This document shows, piece by piece, positions 52,192 to 61,045 of a DNA stretch of 64,000 nt (positions are counted from its first letter, which is position 1; each line of letters opens with the position of its first letter). The translations under genes were made by a program, and so were the position numbers. The DNA comes from Enterovibrio qingdaonensis. Lineage in GTDB: Bacteria > Pseudomonadota > Gammaproteobacteria > Enterobacterales > Vibrionaceae. Location: contig NZ_JAJUBB010000018.1 in assembly GCF_028683135.1 (NCBI RefSeq), positions 40,689-104,688 of the forward strand, given 5' to 3'. The notes under the pieces are model-generated. The model saw only the letters and a list, made by a program, of their open reading frames with translations, searched no databases and was not told the DNA's origin.

Positions 52192-53172
52192 ATGAAAAAG
52201 CCCAACCTGACTTCCAATGATATCGCCAAACATCTCGGCGTTTCCCAATCGATGGTATCTCGAGCCTTTAACCCTAAGGCCAGCATCAGCGATGAAAAGC
52301 GGACCTATATTTTGGAAGGTGCAGCGAAGTTGGGCTACAAACCTAATGCATTAGCTCGCAGCCTGATTTCCAATCGTTCCGGTTTAATCGCCATCGCATT
52401 GGACAGCAGTGCCAACCCTATGTACGACTTGCAAGCGCGTATGCTGGCATCAGAAATACAGGCGAAAGGTGGACATGCCATTCTCTGCCCTATCTCCAAC
52501 GGCGATCTCGATTCCGCCATTCAAAGGGCGTTTGAGTATCAAGTTGATGGTTTGATTATTGCGACCAGCCGTTTGAGCAGTAATGTTATTGAACAGTGCG
52601 AACAATACGGTGTTTGTTTAAGTTTTATTAACCGTTACATAGATGGCTTCCGAGCCAACAGTGTCGGCCTCGATAATGATGATGCCGGCAACCAAGCTGC
52701 AGACTACTTTTTCAAAAAAGGCTGTTCGTCATTTGCATTTGTAGGTAGCGAAGGCGGATCAATGACCTGTGAGCTTCGTTGGAACGCATTTCATCGCAGA
52801 ACGCTTGAGTTAGGTTTAGCCGAACCGATCAGAATATCAGCGTCATTCGATATCGAATCTGGTATGCAAGCCGCTGAACAATTGATAAACAGCTCCCATA
52901 AGGTTGATGCCGTTTTTTGTGCAAACGACATTATTGGTATTGGCTTTATTGAAGGTCTAAAAATGCATAATCAAGGAGGGTATAAAATTATCGGTGTCGA
53001 TGATATTCCTATGGCTTCTTGGCCTTCTTACCAACTTTCCACGATAAAACCACCGACGGATATCATTTGTAAGTCTGCCGTTGAGGATCTGTTCGGCCGT
53101 ATTAACGGCAATAATGAAAAAACAGGTAACTACATACTGTTTAAAGGTACCTTAGTTGAGCGCGCGTCTTAA
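52192..53172 (+). CDS. LacI-family regulator of the glycyl-radical locus
   Basis: The DNA-binding helix-turn-helix LTSNDIAKHLGVSQSMVSRAFNP is followed by the hinge helix NALARSLIS and a sugar-binding-type sensor domain (IAIALDSSANPMYDLQ, then VFCANDIIGIGFIEGL). The length of 326 residues is normal. It lies directly upstream of the activase and GRE genes on the same strand. A 14-base palindrome at the activase start is a likely target. The effector is probably the GRE substrate or its product. The ribosome site is weak. Confidence 0.85.
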   Translation: MKKPNLTSNDIAKHLGVSQSMVSRAFNPKASISDEKRTYILEGAAKLGYKPNALARSLISNRSGLIAIALDSSANPMYDLQARMLASEIQAKGGHAILCPISNGDLDSAIQRAFEYQVDGLIIATSRLSSNVIEQCEQYGVCLSFINRYIDGFRANSVGLDNDDAGNQAADYFFKKGCSSFAFVGSEGGSMTCELRWNAFHRRTLELGLAEPIRISASFDIESGMQAAEQLINSSHKVDAVFCANDIIGIGFIEGLKMHNQGGYKIIGVDDIPMASWPSYQLSTIKPPTDIICKSAVEDLFGRINGNNEKTGNYILFKGTLVERAS

Positions 53173-53557
53173 AGGCTCACCATCATCTATTCCCCTTGGG
53201 TAGTCAGCGTCGTTTTGTCACTCTCTTTCACTGCATTTTGACTCGACTACCCATCAATTGCTCGACGCGAAATAAAGTCAGCCGACTTAGAACAATGCAT
53301 CAGAAAAACACACTAACAAACACAACGCAGCAACATTGCATTTACATCAACCCAATTCTGATAAAGCTCCGTGTTTTTTCCCAACACGGTTCTTCCACAT
53401 CCATTTTCAACCCACCGCTCAAAAATATCGCAACTCTCTAAATTTAAAGTGATAAATGTCCCACTAAAGGGGTATGTGATACCGGAAATCATGCAATTCT
53501 GATTTAAGTCAATAAACGACTAAATCCGATCGTCTAAATTCCATTGCATACGTATGC
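53173..53557 (+). other. Regulatory gap between the LacI gene and the GRE activase gene
   Basis: There is no gene in this gap. A hairpin CCGTGTT/AACACGG (53369-53389) may end the regulator transcript. Further on are an inverted repeat GGTATGTGATACC (53471-53483) and the LacI-type palindrome listed separately. The stretch 53440-53540 is AT-rich and is where the promoter would be expected. Confidence 0.5.
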
Positions 53558-53558
53558 A
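53545..53558. promoter_or_regulatory. Probable LacI-type operator at the activase start
   Basis: TGCATACGTATGCA is a perfect 14-base palindrome with a central CG, the classic form for LacI-family repressors. It touches the first possible ATG of the activase and would block transcription early. A partial match (TGCGTACGT at 54645) precedes the GRE gene. Confidence 0.65.
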
Positions 53559-54550
53559 TGGATGTACCATTGAAAATGAACTTATGTAACAACCCTTTAA
53601 ACGATAAACAGCATGGCAACGTGTTCAATATTCAGTTGTTCACGATTGATGATGGCCCTGGCATTCGTACTGAGTTGTTCTTAAAAGGCTGCCCACTTCG
53701 CTGCAAGTGGTGCGGAAATCCTGAAAGCTTTAAGCACTATATTCAACCCGGCATTTATGAGACTAAATGCATTGGTAAAGATAAGTGTGGTGCCTGCATC
53801 GATGTTTGTCCTGACAGCAGCATGCTGACGTTTGTCGACGAGAAACTCACGGAAATCGACAGCAGTAAATGCACAAACTGCATGAAGTGCCATAACGCCT
53901 GCCCCTCTGACGCTATCAAAAAATGGGGCAACACCATGTCTATCGACGAATGCATGAAAGTGATTCGTAAAGACAAAGGGTTTTACCTGCGTTCTGGCGG
54001 CGGTGTGACCGTATCTGGCGGTGATCCCATCGGCCAAGCGGATTTTGTCGCCGAACTGTTTAAAACCTGCCAAGCAGAAGAGATACATACCTGTTTGGAA
54101 TCCAGCTTCTACGGCAAGTGGTCTCAACTTGAAAAAATACTGCCTCATACAGATTTAGTGATCTCTGACATTAAACACATGGATACCGATGTGCATAAAG
54201 CCTATACCGGTGTTTATAACGAGAGAATTTTAGAGAACCTAACAAAACTCGCGCACGAAAATATTGAATTCATTTTAAGAATTCCCGTCATTCCAAATGT
54301 GAATGATGATGAGAAGAACATCCAAGCCACCGCTGACTTCATTATTAATAATTTAGATAACAAAGTCAGGACGCTACAACTGTTGAGCTTTATGCGCCTA
54401 GGCGAGGAAAAGTATCGCTCATTGGGATTGCCATACCAAATGGAAGACGTTGTTTTTGAAAGGAATGCGTTCCAACAGAAGATAAGTAACATTGCAGATT
54501 ACTTCAACAGCAGAGGTATTCATTGTGTTGTTGGGACAAGAGAGAAATAG
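53558..54550 (+). CDS. Glycyl-radical enzyme activase (radical SAM)
   Basis: This radical SAM activase installs the glycyl radical on the enzyme encoded next. The SAM cluster motif is CPLRCKWC near residue 44, preceded by FTIDDGPGIRTELFLKGC. A ferredoxin-like insert follows with two cluster motifs, CIGKDKCGACIDVC and CTNCMKCHNAC, as in activases of choline lyase, glycerol dehydratase and sulfolyases. VSGGDPIGQ is the GGE-like region. The length is 330 residues. The start is uncertain: the ATG at 53558 overlaps the operator, and ATG 53576, six codons on, is equally possible. Confidence 0.9.
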   Translation: MDVPLKMNLCNNPLNDKQHGNVFNIQLFTIDDGPGIRTELFLKGCPLRCKWCGNPESFKHYIQPGIYETKCIGKDKCGACIDVCPDSSMLTFVDEKLTEIDSSKCTNCMKCHNACPSDAIKKWGNTMSIDECMKVIRKDKGFYLRSGGGVTVSGGDPIGQADFVAELFKTCQAEEIHTCLESSFYGKWSQLEKILPHTDLVISDIKHMDTDVHKAYTGVYNERILENLTKLAHENIEFILRIPVIPNVNDDEKNIQATADFIINNLDNKVRTLQLLSFMRLGEEKYRSLGLPYQMEDVVFERNAFQQKISNIADYFNSRGIHCVVGTREK

Positions 54551-54607
54551 CCTTCACGCATAATATTTTCAATCGACATATTTAAATCGATATAACAGAG
54601 AAGAAAT

Positions 54608-54630
54608 AAGAGCATCTGTGCTCTTTTTCT
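54608..54630 (+). terminator. Terminator between activase and GRE genes
   Basis: AAGAGCA pairs with TGCTCTT over seven pairs around a four-base loop, followed by TTTCTTAT. It lies in the 174-base gap, so the GRE gene probably has its own promoter and is expressed more strongly than the activase. Confidence 0.6.
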
Positions 54631-54644
54631 TATCACGTTAATAC

Positions 54645-54658
54645 TGCGTACGTTAAAT
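54645..54658. promoter_or_regulatory. Possible second LacI-type operator before the GRE gene
   Basis: TGCGTACGTTAAAT matches the palindrome at the activase start at about 8 of 14 positions, mainly in the left half and centre. This is weak evidence for co-regulation. Confidence 0.25.
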
Positions 54659-54724
54659 ACAAAAACAAAGATATTTGACCCAATCATCTTTGTTTTTGCA
54701 TTTGATAAAATATAAGGATGTTAC

Positions 54725-57229
54725 ATGTACGAATCTGTAGCAAATAAGCAAACCACGTCTGCTCGCGGCGTCGATGCGTTTGATAAAGTCTATGGTCTAG
54801 GTTATGAAGTAGGACACGATGATTGGTCTCCCTTCCCGCGTGTTAACCGTTTACGCCAAACCTTTTTAGATCGCCCTTATGAGATTGATGTAGAGCGTCT
54901 GCGTTTAGTCACCGAAGCATTTAAGAAGCACGAAGTTGCGCCACGCATTCTGCAAAGTGCTTATGCGTTCGAAAACATTCTTCTCAATACCACTCTGTAT
55001 ATCTACGAAGAAGACCTGATTCTTGGTGAAATTGCAGCACCTGCAAAAGCGTCCCCTATCTACCCAGAATTCTCTGTCGATTGGATCATTGATGAAATCA
55101 CCAACTCTCCGTTTGAAGAGCGCACCAACGACCAATTCTATATTCGTAGCGATGAAGAACGTGCTGAAATATTAGAACTTTGCGCGTATTGGAAAGGCAA
55201 AACAGTGAACGAAATGATCACTGCCACACTAGACCAAGACCAGAAAAATGGCTCACACATTGGCGAGAAGATCTTCCAAACCAATAACTACCATTTTGCC
55301 GGTATCGGCCACTTCGCCATGGATTTTGCGCGTTTAATGCGTGAAGGTTTTGATGGTGTCATCGCGCAAGCAGAAGAGGCACTGGCGAAACTGTCGAAGA
55401 AAGACGCCGATTGTGCCGCTAAACGTGATTACTACAAAGCAACGCTGATCACACAAAACGCGGCGAAAAAATACATCACTCGCTACGCAGACCTTGCAAA
55501 CGAAATGGCGGCAAGCGAGTCAGACGAGAAAAGAAAGCAAGAACTTGCTGCAATGGCAGAGAACTGTTACCAGATTGCTGGCGGCGCGCCACAAACATTC
55601 TGGCAAGCGGTTCAGCTGTTTAACTTTGCAACGACGCTGACGCAAATCGAAGGCAATGGTCACTCAATCTCTTACGGACGTATGGACCAGTGGCTGAACC
55701 CAATTTACCTGGCGGACGTTAAAAACAACGGCGTAGCAAAAGAGTTCGTTCTAGAGCTGATTGAAGTGCTCTACGTCAAAATGAACAACCCGACCAAACT
55801 GAAAGACAAAGGCACGGTGCGCGTTCGTAACGGCCGCGGTTTCGGTGGTGAAAGCCTAACGATTGGTGGTGTTGATACAAAAGGGAATGATGCGACGAAT
55901 GACCTCACCATGCTTATGCTTGAGGCATCTGTTCATACCCGCATGATGAACCCATGGGTATGTGTTCGCATGCACGAAAACACGCCTTACGAGCTGAAAG
56001 TCAAAGTCACCGAATGTATTCGTGCAGGATACGGCCACCCGAAACTGTTTAACGACGGTCCTGCGATTAAAGCCATGCTTGCCAAAGGCATGACACAAGA
56101 AGAAGCCCTTGATTACGCCGTTGTCGGTTGTGTAGAACCAACCATTCCGGGTAAAGAACATGGCTGGCAAGACGCGGGTTACGTTAACGCCGCCAAGATG
56201 ATGGAAATGGTGCTGAACCACGGTCGTCTTGTTGCAGGACCAAACACCGACCTTCAACTAGGGCCAGATACGGGAAGCCTTGAAACGTACCAATCGTTTG
56301 AAGACGTGCTTGCCAGCGTTGATAAGCAATTTGAATTCTGGTGCGACCAACTCTGCAGCACGCTAAACATTACCGATAAAGTGCATGCAGCACTTAAACC
56401 GACGCCATTTATCTCAGCATTCTTCGAAGGCTGTATCGAATCTGGTCGTGACATGACAGCGGGCGGCGTGAAATACAACGGTATTGGCCCTCAAGCGGCA
56501 GGTATTGCGACCTGTGCGGACTCGCTGGCGACCATCAAAAAACTGATGTTCGAAGACAAGTCATACACAGGTAAAGAGCTGCTAACCGCACTGCGTGACA
56601 ACTGGGAAGGCCACGACAAGCTTTATGCGCTGGTCAACAGCACCAAGATCCCTCACTACGGCAATGACATCGACGAAGCGGATGAGCTCTTCAAATACAT
56701 GTTTGAATGCTACTGCAAAAACATTTCCGGTCGTCCAACCCTGCGTGGTGGCTCATTCAGCCCAGGCGTATACACAGTAAATGCGAACGTGGGTATGGGT
56801 CTCTTTATGAATGCCTCTCTTGATGGCCGCAAAGCCCAAGAGCCAATTTCAGACAACATGGGCCCAGTACATACCGCTGGCGGCTCCCATGACTTTGCTG
56901 GCCCAACTGCGGTAGTTAACTCAGTCACCAAAGTTGACCATGCCAAAGCCACTAACGGCACGCTGCTCAACCTTCGTTTCCCTGAAGACTCCGTCGCTGG
57001 CGTTGAAGGCCGCGACATCCTAATCAGCTTCATTGATGAGTACATGTCAAAGCAAGGGATGCACGTTCAGTTCAACATCATGAGTGCAGACAAAATGCGC
57101 GCAGCTCAGAAGAACCCAGAGCTGTACAAAGACATGCTAGTACGCGTAGCTGGTTACAGTGCTTACTTCGTGGAACTGGGTCTCCCATTACAGAACGATT
57201 TGATTGACCGTACCGAGCTACGTTTCTAA
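54725..57229 (+). CDS. Glycyl-radical enzyme, probable C-S lyase (sulfolyase)
   Basis: This is an anaerobic radical enzyme of 834 residues. The thiyl-radical Cys469 and the general base Glu471 are in VVGCVEPT, and the glycyl radical site is Gly810 in RVAGYSAYF. The GCVE signature places it in the branch with choline lyase, diol dehydratases, isethionate lyase IslA and dihydroxypropanesulfonate lyase HpsG/HpfG, not pyruvate formate-lyase. In the loop RPTLRGGSFSPG, Arg674 and Phe678 have the spacing of the sulfonate-contacting Arg and Phe I recall for IslA. The TauE exporter and an alcohol dehydrogenase downstream support sulfonate cleavage. The exact substrate is not determined. There are no microcompartment genes. 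Confidence 0.88.
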   Translation: MYESVANKQTTSARGVDAFDKVYGLGYEVGHDDWSPFPRVNRLRQTFLDRPYEIDVERLRLVTEAFKKHEVAPRILQSAYAFENILLNTTLYIYEEDLILGEIAAPAKASPIYPEFSVDWIIDEITNSPFEERTNDQFYIRSDEERAEILELCAYWKGKTVNEMITATLDQDQKNGSHIGEKIFQTNNYHFAGIGHFAMDFARLMREGFDGVIAQAEEALAKLSKKDADCAAKRDYYKATLITQNAAKKYITRYADLANEMAASESDEKRKQELAAMAENCYQIAGGAPQTFWQAVQLFNFATTLTQIEGNGHSISYGRMDQWLNPIYLADVKNNGVAKEFVLELIEVLYVKMNNPTKLKDKGTVRVRNGRGFGGESLTIGGVDTKGNDATNDLTMLMLEASVHTRMMNPWVCVRMHENTPYELKVKVTECIRAGYGHPKLFNDGPAIKAMLAKGMTQEEALDYAVVGCVEPTIPGKEHGWQDAGYVNAAKMMEMVLNHGRLVAGPNTDLQLGPDTGSLETYQSFEDVLASVDKQFEFWCDQLCSTLNITDKVHAALKPTPFISAFFEGCIESGRDMTAGGVKYNGIGPQAAGIATCADSLATIKKLMFEDKSYTGKELLTALRDNWEGHDKLYALVNSTKIPHYGNDIDEADELFKYMFECYCKNISGRPTLRGGSFSPGVYTVNANVGMGLFMNASLDGRKAQEPISDNMGPVHTAGGSHDFAGPTAVVNSVTKVDHAKATNGTLLNLRFPEDSVAGVEGRDILISFIDEYMSKQGMHVQFNIMSADKMRAAQKNPELYKDMLVRVAGYSAYFVELGLPLQNDLIDRTELRF

Positions 57230-57255
57230 TCACGCAAATCAACCGACAATAACCC

Positions 57256-57280
57256 AGGAGGATAGGACGTCTATCCTCCT
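57256..57280 (+). terminator. Hairpin between the GRE and TauE genes
   Basis: AGGAGGATAG pairs with CTATCCTCCT over ten pairs around a five-base loop. No T run follows, so it is more likely an mRNA-protecting or processing stem than a full terminator. Confidence 0.5.
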
Positions 57281-57297
57281 CGTCTGGAGACACTCTC

Positions 57298-58194
57298 GTG
57301 GATTTCACGTTTAAAATTGACTACTTGCTTGTTGGATTAATGCAAGTAATTGGTTTCTTTATCCAAGGCACAACAGGCTTTGGCTGTACCGTTATCGCCG
57401 CCCCTGTGACCAACGGTTTACTGGGTACCACCATGGGTGTGCCTTACGGCACTGCCATTACTATTCCCTTTTTGTACTATTTAGCCGTTAAGGGCAGAAA
57501 AGATATCTCATGGAAAGATCTGGGTAAGATTGTTGTTCTATGTGCGCCAGGCATTTTGATTGGCCAATATCTGTTCTACCAAATCAGCCCAGAAACCGCA
57601 AAAGTGCTCATCGGTGCCATGGTTACCATCATTGCCTTGATGAACCTTCACAAGTACGTCATCAAGCCGCTTGTCATCAAAGAAATGGACGACGTTGAAG
57701 TGGCTGACACACTTGTAAAACGCACCTTCCGTTACGGCTGTTTGATCCTTGGCGGCATTGTGCACGGCGCGTTTAACATCGGTGGTCCACTTATCACTGT
57801 TTACACACTGGAAGCAGTAAAAGACAAGAAAAAATTCCGTAATACCATGACCATGCTTTGGGTAGTACTGAACTCTTGGAACCTCTTTAACCAACACCAA
57901 AACGGCGCATTCACCAACGAATTGAACAGTGCTCTGTTGATTGCTCTTCCTCTGGCGGGTATTGGCTTCTTCTTCGGTATGCGCTTCCTTGAGAAGATCA
58001 ACCGCGAACAATTCCTACGCATCGTTTACGTGGTTCTGCTGATCATCGGTTCTAACATGCTGCTAAGTAACATTCCATGGACGGCTGACAGCAAAATGAT
58101 GTCAATGATCGGCACCGCGATCGTGCTAGCGGGTTACACATTCAACGTATTCAAAAAACGTAAAGTAAACGTTGAAAAGCTTCAGACTCGCTAA
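57298..58194 (+). CDS. TauE/SafE-family anion exporter
   Basis: This is an inner-membrane permease of 298 residues with about eight helices. The repeat-like glycine motifs GFFIQGTTGFGCTVIAAPV in the first half and GGIVHGAFNIGGPLITVY in the second are the TauE/SafE hallmarks. The family includes sulfite and sulfoacetate exporters in sulfonate degraders. Between a GRE and an alcohol dehydrogenase, the likely cargo is sulfite released by C-S cleavage. The start is GTG with GGAG upstream. Confidence 0.88.
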   Translation: MDFTFKIDYLLVGLMQVIGFFIQGTTGFGCTVIAAPVTNGLLGTTMGVPYGTAITIPFLYYLAVKGRKDISWKDLGKIVVLCAPGILIGQYLFYQISPETAKVLIGAMVTIIALMNLHKYVIKPLVIKEMDDVEVADTLVKRTFRYGCLILGGIVHGAFNIGGPLITVYTLEAVKDKKKFRNTMTMLWVVLNSWNLFNQHQNGAFTNELNSALLIALPLAGIGFFFGMRFLEKINREQFLRIVYVVLLIIGSNMLLSNIPWTADSKMMSMIGTAIVLAGYTFNVFKKRKVNVEKLQTR

Positions 58195-58213
58195 TTCACC
58201 ACAACCTTTTTAA

Positions 58214-58238
58214 GTAGCAATTGTTGCTACAGATATTT
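58214..58238 (+). terminator. Hairpin between TauE and alcohol dehydrogenase genes
   Basis: GTAGCAA pairs with TTGCTAC over seven pairs around a three-base loop, followed by AGATATTTTTT. It may act as a partial terminator within the operon. Confidence 0.5.
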
Positions 58239-58294
58239 TTTACATTCCAAACAAGTACTGCTTATCGGCGTACTTGTTTGTTGAGGAACATTCA

Positions 58295-59443
58295 GTGAAA
58301 GACTTTAATTTTAAAATTCCACAAAATATTGAATTTGGCTTGGGCAGCTTAAACAAATTACCTGAGATCCTAACCAACAATAATTCAGACCACGTATTTT
58401 TGATTTCTGACCGCGGACTTGAAAGCCTTGGCGTAGTAAAAAAAGTGCAAGAGATCATCGAAGCAGGTGGTATCAAATGTACTTCTTACTTGGACGTTAT
58501 ACCTAACCCAACGATTACAATCGTCAACGAAGCGGCAGCACTTTACAAAGAATGTGGTGCGAGCAGCATTGTTGCGTTAGGTGGCGGAAGCCCGCTTGAT
58601 GTTGCCAAAACCGTTGGTATTCTTGCGAAATTTGGCGGCGACATTAAACAATATGAAGGCCTGAACAAAGTACCTGGCCCTATCGTGCCAATGATCGCAA
58701 TCCCAACCACAGCGGGAACCGGCAGCGAAGCCACGGCATCGTCTGTGATTACAGATGAAGCGATCAACTATAAGTTCTCTATCGTCAGTTACGAGACCCT
58801 ACCAAAATACGCGATTTTGGACCCACAACTGATCATGACTGCGCCTGAATCTATTGCAGCCGCGTGTGGTGTTGATGCCTTGATTCATGCAATCGAAGCG
58901 TACGTATCCAAAAATGCATCGCCATTTACCGACACCATGGCAGAGAAAGCGATGCAGCTGATTGGTGCCAACCTGCGTAAGTTCGTTGCCAATCGCGAAG
59001 ATGAAGATGCCGCTTGCGCCATGATGGTCGGCAGCAACTTTGCGGGTATCGCGTTTGCGTGGGCTCGCCTCGGTAACGTGCATGCCATGAGCCACCCTGT
59101 GAGTGCCTTCTACCACGTACCACACGGTGTTGCTAACTCCATTCTGCTGCCTACCGTGATGAAGTTTAACGCTGTGGCTGACAAAGGCCGCTATGAAGTG
59201 ATTTACAACTTCATCCGTAAAGGTGATGCGCCAGTAGAAAACTTCACGCCTGAGATGTTAATCGAAGAGATCCAACAGCTGAACGATGACCTCAAGATCC
59301 CAAGAACGCTCTCTGAAGTCGGCGTGAAAAGCGACCTTATCGAAGAGATGGCAAGAGACGCGATGAAGAGCGGTAACGTGCTTTGTAACCCACGTGAGAC
59401 CACGCTTGAAGATATGATTGAGCTTTACAAACAAGCGATCTAA
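58295..59443 (+). CDS. Iron-dependent alcohol dehydrogenase
   Basis: This is a group III NAD(P)-dependent alcohol dehydrogenase of 382 residues. The nucleotide-binding block is ALGGGSPLDVAKTVG, with TTAGTGSEATASSVI for the phosphate loop. Metal ligands are in CGVDALIHAIEAYVS and in AMSHPVSAFYHVPHG. In a sulfolyase locus it would reduce the carbonyl product: hydroxyacetone to 1,2-propanediol (as HpfD) or acetaldehyde to ethanol, regenerating NAD. I chose the GTG at 58295 because GAGGA precedes it; a TTG seven codons upstream is less likely. Confidence 0.88.
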   Translation: MKDFNFKIPQNIEFGLGSLNKLPEILTNNNSDHVFLISDRGLESLGVVKKVQEIIEAGGIKCTSYLDVIPNPTITIVNEAAALYKECGASSIVALGGGSPLDVAKTVGILAKFGGDIKQYEGLNKVPGPIVPMIAIPTTAGTGSEATASSVITDEAINYKFSIVSYETLPKYAILDPQLIMTAPESIAAACGVDALIHAIEAYVSKNASPFTDTMAEKAMQLIGANLRKFVANREDEDAACAMMVGSNFAGIAFAWARLGNVHAMSHPVSAFYHVPHGVANSILLPTVMKFNAVADKGRYEVIYNFIRKGDAPVENFTPEMLIEEIQQLNDDLKIPRTLSEVGVKSDLIEEMARDAMKSGNVLCNPRETTLEDMIELYKQAI

Positions 59444-59455
59444 TCGACCTATATC

Positions 59456-59495
59456 GGCACTCGAAACCCTCTGGTTGTTTCGAGTGCCCTGTTTC
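59456..59495 (+). terminator. Intrinsic terminator after the alcohol dehydrogenase gene
   Basis: GGCACTCGAAAC pairs with GTTTCGAGTGCC over 12 pairs around a nine-base loop, followed by CTGTTTCTG. Confidence 0.75.
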
Positions 59496-59587
59496 TGAAA
59501 TTCGATATATAGCTACTTTTTCATGGCAGCAACCAACACAGGTTTTGTGAGTGGATATATATGGAATTTTTTATTTATAGGTTTGTC

Positions 59588-60988
59588 ATGAAAAGAGAAC
59601 ATGGAGAGGAACAGCCGTATATACCTGCTGGCCCCTTTAAGCTCAGGATACCCTTCATTCATGTAGGCTTTGAAAAAGTAGATTTTATGCAAGGTCTGCT
59701 GCTTTGTGCAGTGTGCCTAGGCATGATTCCGATTCTACAAGAATATCTAGGAATGCCATTTGAAGTCGCAGTGACCATTGTCGTCTTAAATGGCTTGTTC
59801 TATTTTTTACACATTCTGCTGGGTGACCCGATCATCCCCGGCTGGATAACACCCGCAATCCCTATTGTCATTCTCTACCTTGGCCAATTTGATATTGGCG
59901 TAGAGCGTGTTCATGCACTCATCGCGTTTCAGATCTCTTTAGGTGTGCTCTCTATTCTCTTAGGCGTTGCAGGCTTGGGAGAGCGTGTCGCGTCTATCAT
60001 TCCTAATGCCATGAAATCTGGCATTATTATCGGTGCGGGCATCGCTGCCGTTAACTCGGTATTGGTTGAAGGTGGTCGCTTTGAACAGGCCCCTATTTCT
60101 ATCATCGTTTGTACCGGTGTTGGCTTCTATTTATTGTTCTCTAGCCACTTCAAGAGCCAAAGAAACGCCAACAAGTTCACCAAGATTCTGGCCGATTTAG
60201 GCTCATTACCGATTATCCTGCTGGCGATTATTGTCGGCCCTTTAGTGGGTGAAATCCCATGGCCTCAAATTGAGTGGGGCTTTACGACCCTCGCCTTTGG
60301 GGAATTGTTCCAGAACTGGACTATCTTTGGCCTTGGCTGGCCCCCACTCGAAATGTTCGTGATGGGTTTACCTGCCGTGATTTCTACCTACATCATTTTG
60401 TTTGGTGATGTTGTTCAAGCCAAATGTCTGTTGGAAGACGCCAGTAAAAAGCGCCCAGATGAGAAGATTGATTACAACGCCAACCGTTCCAATATGATCT
60501 TTGGTATGCGAAATGTCCTGATGGGTATTTTCGGCCCGACGATCACCTTGTGCGGCCCGCTTGCGGCAGCCATGCAAGTAGTAGTTTGTGAACGCTTCAA
60601 GCTGGGGCCTAAGACCATGAACTCCATCAACAATGGTGCTATTTCCTACCGTTACGGCACCTTTGTCGGCTATTTTTTGCTGCCTATCGTCACCTTGGTA
60701 AAACCAGTGTTGGGCATTGCATTGGCAGCCACACTGCTTATTCAGGGTTTTGTTTCGTTCCGCGTGGGTGTGACGAAATCAAAAACCGTCAATGATTTAG
60801 GTATTGCAGGCGTGATGGCCGCCATCATCGCCACCAAAGGTGCCGCATGGGGCTTAGGCGCAGGGATCATCCTTTGCCTGTTTGTTAACCTTGGCAAAAG
60901 CCACCGACATGAAAGCGAAATCGCGGCAGAGTTGGAATCGACCGAGCTGAGAGACAGCGCAAAACCTAGTGTGGCGAATGGACGCTAG
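59588..60988 (+). CDS. NCS2-like (xanthine/uracil family) permease
   Basis: This inner-membrane transporter has some 12-14 helices, with a cytoplasmic start KREHGEEQPYIPAGPFKLRIPF. The glycine-rich helix pairs (SGIIIGAGIAAVNSVLVEGG and FGPTITLCGPLAAAMQVV) and the SGII/GP elements match the NCS2 nucleobase-transporter fold. No purine or pyrimidine genes are nearby. As the only importer in the glycyl-radical locus it is the best candidate for sulfonate uptake, an inference. The start at 59588 is chosen over a Met nine codons earlier because the protein then opens with the conserved charged segment; both ribosome sites are weak. A strong terminator follows. Confidence 0.75.
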   Translation: MKREHGEEQPYIPAGPFKLRIPFIHVGFEKVDFMQGLLLCAVCLGMIPILQEYLGMPFEVAVTIVVLNGLFYFLHILLGDPIIPGWITPAIPIVILYLGQFDIGVERVHALIAFQISLGVLSILLGVAGLGERVASIIPNAMKSGIIIGAGIAAVNSVLVEGGRFEQAPISIIVCTGVGFYLLFSSHFKSQRNANKFTKILADLGSLPIILLAIIVGPLVGEIPWPQIEWGFTTLAFGELFQNWTIFGLGWPPLEMFVMGLPAVISTYIILFGDVVQAKCLLEDASKKRPDEKIDYNANRSNMIFGMRNVLMGIFGPTITLCGPLAAAMQVVVCERFKLGPKTMNSINNGAISYRYGTFVGYFLLPIVTLVKPVLGIALAATLLIQGFVSFRVGVTKSKTVNDLGIAGVMAAIIATKGAAWGLGAGIILCLFVNLGKSHRHESEIAAELESTELRDSAKPSVANGR

Positions 60989-61016
60989 TGCTTAGTCAGT
61001 GATTTGTTTTAGATAT

Positions 61017-61045
61017 GAAAAGCCCGCTCTGTGAGCGGGCTTTTC
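61017..61045 (+). terminator. Strong terminator after the NCS2-like permease gene
   Basis: GAAAAGCCCGCTC pairs with GAGCGGGCTTTTC over 13 pairs around a three-base loop, with T residues in the 3' arm. It closes the glycyl-radical locus. Confidence 0.9.

Noticed and set aside
54655..54720. FNR-like sites before the glycyl-radical enzyme gene
   Set aside because: TTGACCCAATCAT has the wrong spacing and TTGATAAAATATAA matches only part of TTGAT-N4-ATCAA. This is too weak to list as a site.
52192..60988. Bacterial microcompartment for the glycyl-radical locus
   Set aside because: No shell-protein genes and no encapsulation-type extension are visible; the TauE exporter fits a sulfite-releasing lyase better.
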